From Chondrilla cf. caribensis (taxonomy: Eukaryota > Porifera > Demospongiae > Chondrillida > Chondrillidae), in NCBI GenBank assembly GCA_964020155.1, contig OZ026562.1, positions 3,011,001 to 3,075,000 on the forward strand: a stretch of DNA of 64,000 bases. The letters run 5' to 3'. Shown piece after piece: positions 12,401-23,360 of this stretch (within the stretch, counting starts at the first letter, position 1; the number at the start of each line of letters is the position of its first letter). The notes beneath the pieces were generated by a model that was given only the letters and a program-made list of their open reading frames with translations, made no database searches and was not told the origin of the DNA. Made by a program: the position numbers and the translations under genes.

Positions 12401-13822
12401 TGTCCCATTAAATCCGACGAACAGTATTACATACATACATGACATTGTATGCATCAGTTATGTACAGTCCACCTTGGTAAGAACCTTGAAGTACACACCA
12501 AATCTTTACTTTTTATAAGAGGTACTTACTATCAGTACTACATAGTGTACATGAGCTAGGGACTGATTGAAGTGTATGTAATATTATATTTACTAACAAG
12601 AAGTATGCACTAACTTAGGTACTTCCTACCCAGTTTGCACTGTATGTCTGTAGGTATACGTATTTACAGAATTTTATACTATATGCACAATGTCGTGTGT
12701 ACATGGTACTCATTTGGATTTTTTAATTGGTTTAACACTCTTCACTTGATTTGATGGACTTTTCATTTGAATTGACGGATTTTTTATTGTAATTAATGGC
12801 ATTTCCGTCATAATTGAAAATTGGCTTCTAATTCACTTCTTTCTGGGAATACAATAATTAGCAATTATAATAGTTGGCAGCAAATTACCTACAACATACA
12901 ATATGACTGAAATTTGGCAGGTTTTACAACCTAATCGTCCTCCTAAGTAGTGAATGCAGCGAAGACACTCTAATCCCTGACATTCTTCACTTCCTGCTCC
13001 AGCATGCATAATCCTCGTCAGTGAGAGTTGGATTATGAGGAGGAAATGGAATGGCAATCTCTTAAGTAGAGCAACTTCGCTTGTATAAAGACCGAATAAT
13101 CTGCACTGTTTGTATGATGCTGATGTATATGGCTCCATTAATTATTGTGTATTGCATTGATTCCATTTATAATCTTGAATTATTATGTATAATTGTAATA
13201 GATAAATTTTAGTGCTATCATGATATATAATATGAATATTTGTAATACTACTATTTATTACTGCAGTGGAGTCAGATCTAGACTACCCAGAAGTTTATGA
13301 AGGTACATATCATTGATTACATGCCCATACATACACATATAATGTACAGCTTCTGAAGTATGATGAATATCATTTTATATTAGTAATATTGCAATTTTGT
13401 TACTCTGTTACAGGCTATCTGGCATTTTTCACTCTAATTATTCCAATAATTGGATTTGCTGTTGTGTTAGGTGCTATTCTCTGCTTCAGGTAGGAATGAT
13501 TCATTAATTGAAACAGTTTTAAAGGATATATACTGGTGTGCTAAAGGTGTTTGTGAAAATCCACCTTACAGGCATAAAGAAAGAACAGAAACTGCAAAGA
13601 TGAAAAAAGTATTATCTTTGGTTTGTTCAAATTAACACGTGATTTTCTATTCTGGCAAGTGATGTCTTGTTGTTTTTATGCATGCAGGATAATATTGACC
13701 AGGAGGCGTCAGACAGTCAATCTACTGTTCACGACGACATGACAGTTTATGATTGCTGTCTTAAGGCTGATGAGTATGGAAATTATCAAACACTTCAGCT
13801 GCCTCAGTATGAGTGCTACTGA
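6440..13822 (+). CDS. Receptor A: Ig/FN3 type I transmembrane receptor, 688 aa, 13 exons
   Basis: Exons: 6440-6503, 6569-6916, 9388-9702, 9791-10114, 10442-10549, 10898-11046, 11147-11297, 11854-11924, 12130-12370, 13267-13302, 13414-13489, 13572-13620, 13688-13822 (2067 nt, all phases consistent). Residues 1-21 are a signal peptide. Residues 22-137 are an Ig-like domain (Cys, ITWRYNGSRI, YPGTYRCVVDDGYF). Residues 138-242 are a second Ig-like domain (TRTWFVNGN, GIYQCFV). Residues 243-350 are FN3-like. Residues 351-386 are a Cys-rich linker (CYGDRCKTC). Residues 387-486 are an FN3-like domain with a C-x-W motif (LDCDFTW), as in cytokine-receptor D1 domains. Residues 487-590 are another FN3-like domain. 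One TM helix (GYLAFFTLIIPIIGFAVVLG) is followed by a tail of about 60 aa ending with five tyrosines (TVYDCC, EYGNYQTL, QYECY). There are many N-x-S/T sites. No kinase domain, JAK box or WSXWS motif is visible. It is paralogous, exon by exon, to receptors B and C. An AATAAA lies at 14108. The ligand is unknown. Confidence 0.85.
6917..9387. other. Large intron 2 of receptor A with repeats
   Basis: This 2.5-kb intron lies between the two Ig exons. It carries a diverged direct duplication of about 200 bp (about 8250-8450 and 8836-9045) and otherwise AT-rich unique sequence. The open frame at 8667-8957 runs through one repeat copy and shows no domain I recognise. Confidence 0.5.
8250..9045 (+). 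repeat. Diverged direct repeat pair (about 200 bp each)
   Basis: Copies at about 8250-8450 and 8836-9045 share, in the same order, GGTCATGCCTGGGG, GCCCATGCCCCTCTTTATGC, GGTGAGTCTGGAGTGAGTGG and CCTACTCCCAG, and then the tract around GACTGTCAT. They are separated by about 390 bp of GC-richer sequence. This could be a local duplication or two insertions of one repeat family; no terminal repeats were identified. Confidence 0.6.
11643..11853 (+). other. Possible extra Cys-rich exon of receptor A
   Basis: After a CTACAG acceptor, the sequence reads CSLINGQPSCIKVNISPNYC then VNYKCAKN. It stays open, in the same frame, into the exon at 11854. Cysteine spacing and an N-glycosylation site look like extracellular protein. 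No donor with good consensus gives the needed phase-1 exit; the best is GTA|GTACGT near 11790. It may be an alternative exon, a retained intron or a decayed exon copy. Confidence 0.3.
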
Positions 13823-15082
13823 GAGTGAAGTGTCCGTCAAACAACCATTCTGTTCCTATTTGCTGAAATGACAACAGTACCTGTACTGAATGTAGTCAAT
13901 ATTGTTATGATGAACATACGTATGTATTATTATATTATGTTAAGTTCATAAAATTATTATCAATTAATAATAATTGCAATAACATTATTTAAATCAGCAA
14001 CATTATGTGTATACATGTGAGTACAAGATCATACTGTAGTATACCAACAATAGTATTATTATACAAAACCATGATAATAATAATAATAATAATAATAATA
14101 ATTAAATAATAAAACATGTATATATACGTACATCTCACCATGCATGGAGGATGCAGTCTATAATAAGATAAGCATAATAATTAGTGCATTGGCTAGTACA
14201 TCTCAGCACCTTCCTAATAATATAATATATACTACAGTCAGACCTTGCTAATTCACATCTCATAACTGGTTCCTTCACCATCCACATCATTTCCTGTTGA
14301 AACGAATCTGCACAGTGCATTTTTACTTCCATTAACAAGAAACCTCACTATCTACATCTGGTCACACTCTTTGTATACTATTGTATACCAATCCATATTA
14401 TGTAATTTGCCCTCAGTTAATTGCAAAATTCAAGTTGAGTCTGCATAAGTTGCGCAGACTTTTTGTTCTTTGTGAGTTGTATTTACCTGAAATAACCTTT
14501 AGTTTATCCTCTAAACGACCAAGAAACACCCTGAATGCCAGCAAGAAGCACATCTGCCTTGTGGTAGTATGCAATTACATGATTATATATGGATTTATTA
14601 CATAATATATGTCATACATTTCTGTACATAGTAATAGTTCAAGTATAACTCTGGTAACTAATAAGGTCTGTAGCAGATACACAGACACTTTGGCTGGCAT
14701 GATTGTTAACCAAGGCATCATCCTCAGTAAGTACTAAGTGGTTAGCACATACCTCTGTTATAATTATACTACTCAATATAATTTTACTCCGCCCTTAGCT
14801 CATGTACACTAGGTCAAATTGAACAGTTATACTATGAAGTATGTACCTTTGATAATAAGTACAGTTTTTGTGTGACATTAAGGATACGTACAAGTTTGAC
14901 ATTATAGCATTTACATATCATTCTACTGTGCATTGCAATACCAAATCCATTTGGCATGGTACAGTTTTCTAAACAATGAACCCCTAATACACAATGGGAT
15001 TCCATACATGTTCTGGTTAAGTGAATGCTTAAAGTAGTTAACCAACAGGAACAAGAGGAGAGAATGTTACGTATTCTTAAAT
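13823..15082. other. Convergent intergenic region, receptor A / PRPF38A
   Basis: AT-rich 3' flank shared by two convergent genes. It holds an AATAAA at 14108-14113 downstream of receptor A, an (ATA)n tract at 14081-14102 and degenerate MITE-like sequence near 14236. No coding signal was found. Confidence 0.6.
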
Positions 15083-16479
15083 TTAGTCACGAAGAGGTTT
15101 AATCCCTAGCTTTGCTCTCAATTCGTTTGCCTGTCGTATTTCTTCTTCTTCTTCTTTACTTCGTTTCTTTCTTTCATCCTTTGAACTCTTAGAATGCTTA
15201 GATTTGTGCTTGCGGGTACCGGGAGATCTGGATCTACATATGTGCATATACACATGCATAAGATGAGACATGATAACATACATTGTATGTGTACAAACAG
15301 AGCTGCCCTTTCTCATGCACACCAGTGTGTAATGCTGTATGTGAGTTTATCTAGCGAGTTTTTCTGTAATATGTATGTACAGAAACAGCACATGCAATAT
15401 GGCCCAGATGCATACATTGTAAATACATAATATCATACTTAAACACATATGGATATCAGTGTTGTGGTAATGGTAATTGGTAATTGTAATTGGCTGTAAT
15501 CAATTACACATTTCTAGGTAATTGTAATTTAATCGTAATTGAGATTTTTTTCACTGAAGTAATTGTAATGGTAATTGATTACATTCAACTTTTTGTGTAA
15601 TCGATGCACAATTACACAATTACATGCAATTACATTTGTCCTTGCTCCCCTGGATATGAAAAGACTTCTACTCAATGAGGGGTATGGTATTATATATTGT
15701 TATAAGGTATATATGCAGTTCTATGTAAGGCAGGTCAAGTTGTTAGCCATTGTTGGGGATCAACTCTGGTGATTGAGAAGGTGGAAGAATTATTGGGTGA
15801 AACAGTAATTGCTAAGAATGAAACATGCTGGAATTCCCAGCTGAAGGTGGTGCGGTAACTTGTGGAAATTGATGTAGATAAGGTTGTGGACAAGAGGGAG
15901 TCCCAGTTGAATTGAGAGAACCTCCTTGAGTTTTGGCAATTAAAAGCCACTGAATACCCTTTGCTTGCTAAGCTAGCAAGTAAGGTTTCACTGTGCCTGT
16001 AACATCTGCACTGGTGGAACGTGTTTTAAGTCAGGCTAGCAAAATTTTGAATCCACTAAGATGTCGCATGCTACCTAAGAACTTCAAAACATTACTATTT
16101 ATGAAAATTAACTGTCATTTTATATAACTACTATGTAATTGTAATTGTAATTGTAATTGCTTAAAGTAGTTGTAATGGTAATTGATTACTTGAAGCTGCG
16201 GAGTAATGGTAATGGTAATGGGTTCTTGAAATAGCCAAGTAATTGTAATCGTAATTGATTACTTGTGAGCTGTAATTGCCACAACACTGATGGATATATA
16301 CCATGTGTATGTAGCACATATCCCACATACTGTATAATACACATGTACGCATGTACATGTACCACATGTAGGACATATCCCACATACAATACAATACACA
16401 TGTACGTCCTTCATGTGACACACATCTCACACATGTACAATTTATGTAAGTATGTACTAAATTCAGACACCAAATATAG

Positions 16480-16534
<55 letters not shown>

Positions 16535-19500
16535 GAAGAGTATGAAGCTACTGTACATTCTGTATTACCTTGATCTTCCCCTATCATGGCCACGATCATA
16601 GGAACGAGATCGCGATCTTCTTCTCTTCTTTTCCTTGTGTCGATGTCTGTGCTCATGGCTCGGTGACGGGCTCCTATGTCTGCGTCTGGGCGACCTGGAG
16701 TGGCTGCCAGTCAGGAGGGAGCATACGAAAGGAAATGTTATCAAGTTATCGTAAGTTACCTCTAGTGTATTCATCATTAAATGTAATAGTAGGTCTATTG
16801 GCAGGAGATTTACAAATTTTCTGTTTACAGGTCTTATTATATATACGTATGTACATATGTACTGTGATGTCCTCATTTTATTAGATTTCAAATTTGTGGG
16901 TTTTTGCTAGTCTTGAATTTGCAGAATTCAAGCCGCAAATACTTTCTCCTCAAAAAGAAACCAGCTGGCCAATTAGTTTTGTGAAATTTCAAACGACAAT
17001 TATAAATATAGTTGTAGATTTGCAAAAAATCATACACTGTACGAAAATTATGTATTATGTACCACACCTACAGTATTACATAAGGCAAGTCCTCACTACT
17101 GTACATGCAATAAATAGCCTCGAACCTTCTTCTTCTATGAGGCGAGTAGCTTCTCCTCCGATGTCTGTCTCTTGAATGAGATCTTGATCTACTTCTCCTG
17201 AATCAAAACATCACAAGAAAACATACATGTAGGTACCATAAACAGGTAAACACTAAAATCAACTACACAAAGGTGCTTGTAGTACATACACATGAAGTGA
17301 TAACTAGTTAATTAACAGCAGTGATTGCTTGTTCAATACACAGTATAGTGTCTGCAGCTGTTGATATAGGGATTGTTAGATTCCGACAGACTTCTCATTC
17401 CGACGTGCTGCTCACTCCGACGGTGTTCTCATTCCATTCATCCCTACCTTGTTCTTTCCCTTTTTTTGCTTGTCATCCCTACATCCATTTTCATTGTTAA
17501 TTATGGTTAATATGTATGTGTAGGAGGGTTGAGGCAAAGTTGTCCTGTATACACATTTGTACTGATGCCGACCTACTATATGGAGGAGTGAGTGTGACTT
17601 CATAATTTAGCAGAATGCATGATCTCAATTTTATGACATAATTTTGTGTGCTGAGGTGTGTGCAACATGTCCAATGGGACAACTATGTACTTCACGAACC
17701 TTCGCATAAATGGGCATGTTACCCTACACATATTCATGCTTGATAACATACACAAACTGTCCAATATAATGACCTGATTACTACCATATGGTCCATTTAT
17801 GGACATCACCACAAACTACAACACATCACCTAAAAAGTTTAGTGGGACAAATCTGTCACAAAACACAGACTACAACAAGGAACAGAAGGCTTGTAAGACT
17901 GAGGCAGGAGTTAACTTCTCATTAGTGGGCATGTTCATATACTACTCATAACAGTTAGTATGTAATAGTCAAATAGCAAACAGAACTGCTCGCACATGCC
18001 AGCACTACAAATGTGTACAGTACACTGCCTTAGGTCCCACACCCGCACTGTTCATACTAATATATACCAACAAAATGCCACTGTTTCCGGAAAATGTGCG
18101 TACTGTATGCATGTACATGTCAATATTGCAGCAACGTGACAGTTAAATATGACAATACTCAGTACAAAGACAATTATGCCAAAATTTTGACCAGCAAATA
18201 CAGGTACTGTGTGATTTTAGGGTGTGCACTTTCTTAAGAGGCTCACAATCATCTCATTCTGTTCATTCACGGCATACAGAAAAAAGGTTCCGTCAAATTC
18301 ATAGTTGGAAAAAATCAATTTGAATACGCAGACCCATCAGATTAAGGGATACAAGCCATCGTGTACAAGCTGGTGTATCCCATTTGTCTACTTGCCCTCA
18401 GGCACTAACACCCAAGGGCAAGTAGACAAATTGGATACACCCCAAATATGCATGGTATAAATAGAACTTGTATTTATTCACAGAAATAATAATAATAATA
18501 GCAATCACGTACACGTGCACATATACACATACACATGCATGTATGCATGCATATATGAACATGTATATGCACAAATGTACATGTACGTATGTATGTATGT
18601 ACAGTATATACTGTAAGTTGGTACTCACTAATCTCAGTATTTTCAAAGTGCTATGATGCCATGTCAGTGCTAGAGAATGTAAGCCTTGAAATTTTGGACA
18701 GGTTGAAACTGATGACAATAATATGACACGGAGAGTTAGGTAGTTTTCATGTGGTTACTGTGACTGACAAAGGCCTCTGTGGTAGAAAATGTTCAGAATC
18801 ATTTCCTATAGCTATCATTTCATACTGTTACTGCAGGCTAAACCTGCTACCTCATTGAATCTTATACTCTTTGAAGCTATTTACTCACGTATCAATAATG
18901 GAACCATCACCATTGGAACATAAAAACATACATATGTGTGTTGGGAAAAGGTGTGGGTATGTAGACTAGATATACGTATCACTGTGACCAAACATGCTTC
19001 AAGAGATCTGAGGACAGTTTTAGGCACGAAATCTGCGTGATTGTCCACATGCACATTACATGTAGTTGGCTGTTAAGAACACACCTTGAGTGATGAGACC
19101 GATGCCGATCAGGAGACGGTTGCATCTCTTTTACCGGCTGCAAGGAAGCAAAGTACAGAATCAATGTCTTGGTTAGGCTTGATGGTACCTTGAAGGTCAC
19201 ACAAAACGTGTACTTCTTATCAAAGGTACTTGCTATCACTACCAGTTAGCTTACTTGAGACTGAGATATGTATAACAGGAGTACTAACCCAGGTATTTAT
19301 TAAGTAAATTGCACTGTATATATTGATACAAACATTCTTGATACTAAGTATGTATCATTTAGGTAATGTCCAAAATGATGACAAACATGGACAGTTAGAG
19401 CCTGGAATTGGACAGTGTGGAGATACATAAGCCATAGCAAACCTCTTCTTCTTCCGATTCTTCTTCAATGTCGGATAAATCTTCCTCTAATGCACTCACT

Positions 19501-22053
19501 CTTGGTTCTAGCTTTTCAGTCTGCTCCAACACATACCTCTTCTGTAGAGGTCATCAAGATACATACGGATAGATAAGCTCAAGTAGTACAAGTATAATAT
19601 TTATTAAGGCAACAGAGTGGGTGTTTTTGAAATGATTTGTCAACACATAAGGTGCTAATTCATAAACTGTCAACATGTCTTGTCTAAGTACAGATATCAT
19701 AGGAGTGGTCAGGCCGATCTGTCTAACTTAGTATTTCAACAATTTACACATGATTACGGAAGAGGGAGGCAGTTTATGATGGGATACCAATATTAGAGGA
19801 TGCACAGTACAGTACATAGATGTATACATTAATACGCTAATGTACTTTGTACATACATACATACATACCTGAATTCGGGGCATAATTACATCACAACATC
19901 TGTCAGAATGTAGCAATTCATCAATAAATTCGTCCATATGAATCAGCTCGAATTCTTGGAAAACAAAATAGAAATCAAAAATTGGAATACATCATATTTA
20001 TCAAAGACATACCGTACATAGGTATGTTCATACATACCTCCACTTCTCTGCCTTCTCCTAAGCTTTCGATAGTCATTGTACAAAGGTTCAAGGTAGTTGT
20101 AGCACTCCACAGCTGTTCCAATTATCCTTAGATAAAAAGCTCCCAGAGCACGCACATACCTGCAATAAAAGTGTACACTTCTCTAACGAGTCACAATAAT
20201 ATTATAATAAACAAGTGTTTGTTACCATGACAACCACAGGACTTGTATTATGTCCCAAAATACTTTCACACACAAAACAGGAATTGAAGTGATGCAAATT
20301 GTGAGGGTGACAGCTCAATAACTCCATAGCAAGAGAATAATCTGCTAATTAACCTCCCATAGCCCCACAAATAGGGTCACTGGGGTCACAAGTGAATAAG
20401 TGTATTGTAAGTGTAGGCAGATAAATGTACATATGTGTAAACATACTAGGTCACTGGGGTCAAGGTACATTCTCTAGGCAAGTGGGACATAACAGTGAGA
20501 TATTATCGTATGTACATATCCTGTTTGAAGGTAACATCAAAGGAACTGACCTATGTACATTTCCCATTTAATAGCTCAGAACAGGTCAAGTTCGTGTACT
20601 TTTTGACAAAACCTGATTAATTTTGATATGCTACTAGGCTGCCAGGATACATAATTGATAACTCCCTCCTTGGATTGGTACATGGGAAATGTACCAATCC
20701 AAGGAGGGATTTACGTATCTACTACATGTTGTACACCACATGTAAAACTTACTTATATTCTTGATTCTTAATGAATTCAATAACAATGTCTTTATGTGGT
20801 TGAATTTGAAGCATTTTCAGAATTAGACACAAGAAAGGTGTAGGCTTGATATTACCTCCGTACACACCACCGATATGATTGAGACCCATTGCCTTGTCCA
20901 CTAGCAGTTCGCCTGTAACAACACAAAGTGTAGGATGCATTACATTGAAGTAGAAACAACACAGAGAGCAGTGGTACCCCATTTAAAGACCACCTCAGTA
21001 CTAATATCATGCACCTCAAAAACAGGGCCACCACTTCCCAGTCCCAGGGATTCCTATGCTGTATTACCCTATACACTCTACACATCAAAATTAGGACCAA
21101 CTCACAATTGTGACCACTTCGACTGGTCCCATTAGTGGTCTCAATTGTGACGTTTTACTGCATATTATTTGCTATGGGCCTTGACCATTTCCAAGGTTGG
21201 ATTAGACAGCTAGGTCTATGTGACATCTGGTAAGTCTTGCCCAACAGAAGCAACCAACCTTGCTCATCCCACCTATGTCTAATACATATGAGTGTATTGG
21301 TGTGCACCATGTACGTACTAACTGATTGACATACTATGCTCCCCACAATTATATCCATACATTGCTATTATGAAGGAAAAAAGAAAAAAGGTCATACTAT
21401 GCCGCTCCCTGTGATATTCAAGGAAAGAAGGAATTTCTCAAAGAGCTTAACTATTATTCTCCTTCGAATATTTTGTATTATTATAACCTCATATTCATTG
21501 CCATTGTATTCCCCCGATTTAAATAAGTTTTGTGAGCCGTAACAAACTCATAAAAAGTACATGACAAGAAATTCATGGCCAAAAATATTGACTCAAACAA
21601 ACAACTACGAACAGAGAACAAAATTATATATAATAGAGATTTTTTCAAACATTGATTCAAAACATTACAGTTCTCTCAAACTATATGGCAAACACTATTT
21701 GTGAAATGAAGGATCTATGCATGGTGAAACTCTGCGTTCGTGCGTTTGATTATTGCACTTCGCAATAATAATACTGTTTTGTGGACGCCTTAAAGAGTAG
21801 ACCTACTGGACTAAATGCCTTCCCCACACTAGATGAGAGTCCAAACTGAATACAAGGCCGATTGGTTCATAAAGTGCACAAAGTTAGACGGGTACATACA
21901 CTTGTATTTATCTTGAAAAGTACCTGTTAGCGCGAAACAGTCTTCCTTCCAATAAGTGCAGTCATACACTCTTAGCCGAATAATTTTCTCAATCAGAAAT
22001 TGGGGATTAGTTCCTTTTACCGTCTGAACATCCTTAGCAGTTCTATTAGCCAT
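15083..22053 (-). CDS. PRPF38A: Pre-mRNA-splicing factor 38A, complete, 332 aa, 9 exons
   Basis: Exons, 5' to 3' of the gene: 22053-21924, 20912-20753, 20159-20038, 19954-19869, 19541-19443, 19137-19085, 17197-17126, 16694-16569, 15233-15083. They total 999 nt with all phases consistent. The PRP38 domain (about 1-180) is nearly canonical: MANRTAKDVQTVKGTNPQF, GGVYGGNIKPTPFLCL, IEFIKNQEYKYVRALG, EPLYNDYRKLRRR, MDEFIDELLHSDR, KRYVLEQTEKLEPRVSAL. An acidic stretch and an SR/RH-rich tail spread over three exons follow. PRPF38A is a tri-snRNP-associated factor needed for spliceosome activation, partnering MFAP1 and SNU23. The extreme C-terminus (EEIRQANELRAKLGIKPL) is a HIND-like motif, absent from human PRPF38A as I know it. 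Intron 8 contains a hAT insertion and a CA microsatellite. Confidence 0.95.
15457..16289 (+). mobile_element. Internally deleted hAT transposon with 8-bp TSD
   Basis: The ends are inverted: CAGTGTTGTGG at 15457 and CCACAACACTG ending at 16289. The element is flanked by a perfect 8-bp duplication, ATGGATAT, at 15449-15456 and 16290-16297. Both subterminal regions are built of degenerate GTAATTG repeats. Inside, at about 15920-16113 on the plus strand, is a remnant of the hAT C-terminal dimerisation domain (EFWQLKATEYPLLAKLASK, TSALVERVLSQASKIL, FKTLLFMK). The 833-bp length and loss of the catalytic region make it non-autonomous. It lies in PRPF38A intron 8, in the opposite orientation to the gene. 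Confidence 0.92.
16483..16531. repeat. (CA)n microsatellite in PRPF38A intron 8
   Basis: Near-perfect CA/TG tract about 40 bp before PRPF38A exon 8 on the plus coordinate axis. Confidence 0.9.
17380..17430 (+). repeat. Three tandem 17-bp units
   Basis: Three adjacent 17-bp units of the form A-(T/C)-TCCGAC followed by a variable core and TCTC or GCTC, in PRPF38A intron 6. Confidence 0.7.
18372..18442. repeat. Near-perfect foldback, about 27-bp arms
   Basis: GGTGTATCC...CTTGCCCT pairs with AGGGCAAG...GGATACACC with one mismatch region and a loop of about 16 nt. It lies in PRPF38A intron 6 and may be a small foldback MITE. Confidence 0.75.
20663..20709. repeat. Perfect 21-bp-arm hairpin
   Basis: Arms 20663-20683 and 20689-20709 are exact reverse complements around a 5-nt loop. 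It lies in PRPF38A intron 2, about 40 bp past the exon 2 donor. Confidence 0.9.
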
Positions 22054-23080
22054 GGTTCCCTTACAACTTCGAATTCTCATACAAGGACGAATACTAGTCT
22101 CCAATCAGAAGAGTCGCCATTTTTCATAGTTGCGCAATATTAACTAGCTTCGAATCCCCAATTAATACTCTTGCATCATAAAACGCAGTTGCATTAATAA
22201 CGATGAGTATAGTATGTTTCTATGTAATTACAATTTAGGTATTTGTAGTGTATATATACAGTATACACTGAAACCTCTCTATTAAGGACACTTTGGGACC
22301 TAAATTTTAGTCCTCAATACAGAGGTTTTCTCAATTCAGAGGTCATTTTATACACTACTGTACCATGGCCACTCTGGGACACAGAATAGTGTCCTTATTA
22401 CTCGAGGTTTCCGCATTTCAAAGGTTTGTAATAGAGAGGTTCCATTGTATAGTCAATTATACTCTTGTCATACATGTACATACGTACATACGTAGGTACA
22501 TATATTATTATAGCACATGTCCCATGCTGGTTGCATTGCTCGCATATGTCCATGAAATAATTATATTGATGACTGAACTTACATGTAATGTTATTATAGC
22601 AAATTAAACATATGAAGTATTTATGGTGCCACATGATATATAATATGTATACACATATTTTGTAGATGGCCATGCCTGCATGATTTAATTATAACATAAT
22701 ATATTTTTATAAGCTGATGCATGATACAGATAAATATTATTATATTACAGTGATAGACTAAGTTATGTATTATATAAACTATTATTATTGTTTATTATTA
22801 TGTTTTATTACTATAAATCATGCTTCATAATAGCTATCAATAATTTCAAAGCAATGTTGATGATCATAGTTATTAATGTTCCTTTCGGTAAATAGCTAGA
22901 AAATCAACAGTGATGTAGAACTAAGAAACATTAAAGTCAACCTTGATGTTATCACAAATGTATCCTGGCAACTATACCTCTACATGTATGTTGATGCTAG
23001 TATGCGTACAAGTACATACAGGAGCCCCATGTTGCTACAAAATTTAATGTTTGTAGATACACTGTAGTCGTTGTAGTATT
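22054..23080. other. Intergenic region between PRPF38A 5' end and receptor B 3' end
   Basis: Holds the PRPF38A promoter region, a MITE at 22266-22447 and AT-rich sequence downstream of receptor B with TTTATT (AATAAA on the minus strand) near 22.8 kb. No further gene was recognised. Confidence 0.55.
22266..22447. mobile_element. MITE with about 19-bp TIRs and TA target duplication
   Basis: Ends CACTGAAACCTCTCTATTA and TAATAGAGAGGTTCCATTG are inverted with one difference, flanked by TA on both sides. An internal pair (GGACAC/GTGTCC) extends the pairing. The TA duplication suggests a Tc1/mariner or pogo-type parent. It lies about 210 bp upstream of the PRPF38A ATG. Confidence 0.75.
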
Positions 23081-23285
23081 TCAATGTGGCACAACTCCTG
23101 GGATTACTGATGCTTGGATGTATGGTGCAGAGTACTTCTCATCATAAGAGGGGTGAAGAGAATCACATTCTGTTTTTTGGTCACAGATTTCAGTCTCCTC
23201 ATAATCACCATCATCAAATACATATTCCTTTTCCTGGAGACAAGGTAGTATAGAAGAGCATAATATAAAATGATGTTTGCGCGCG

Positions 23286-23360
<75 letters not shown>

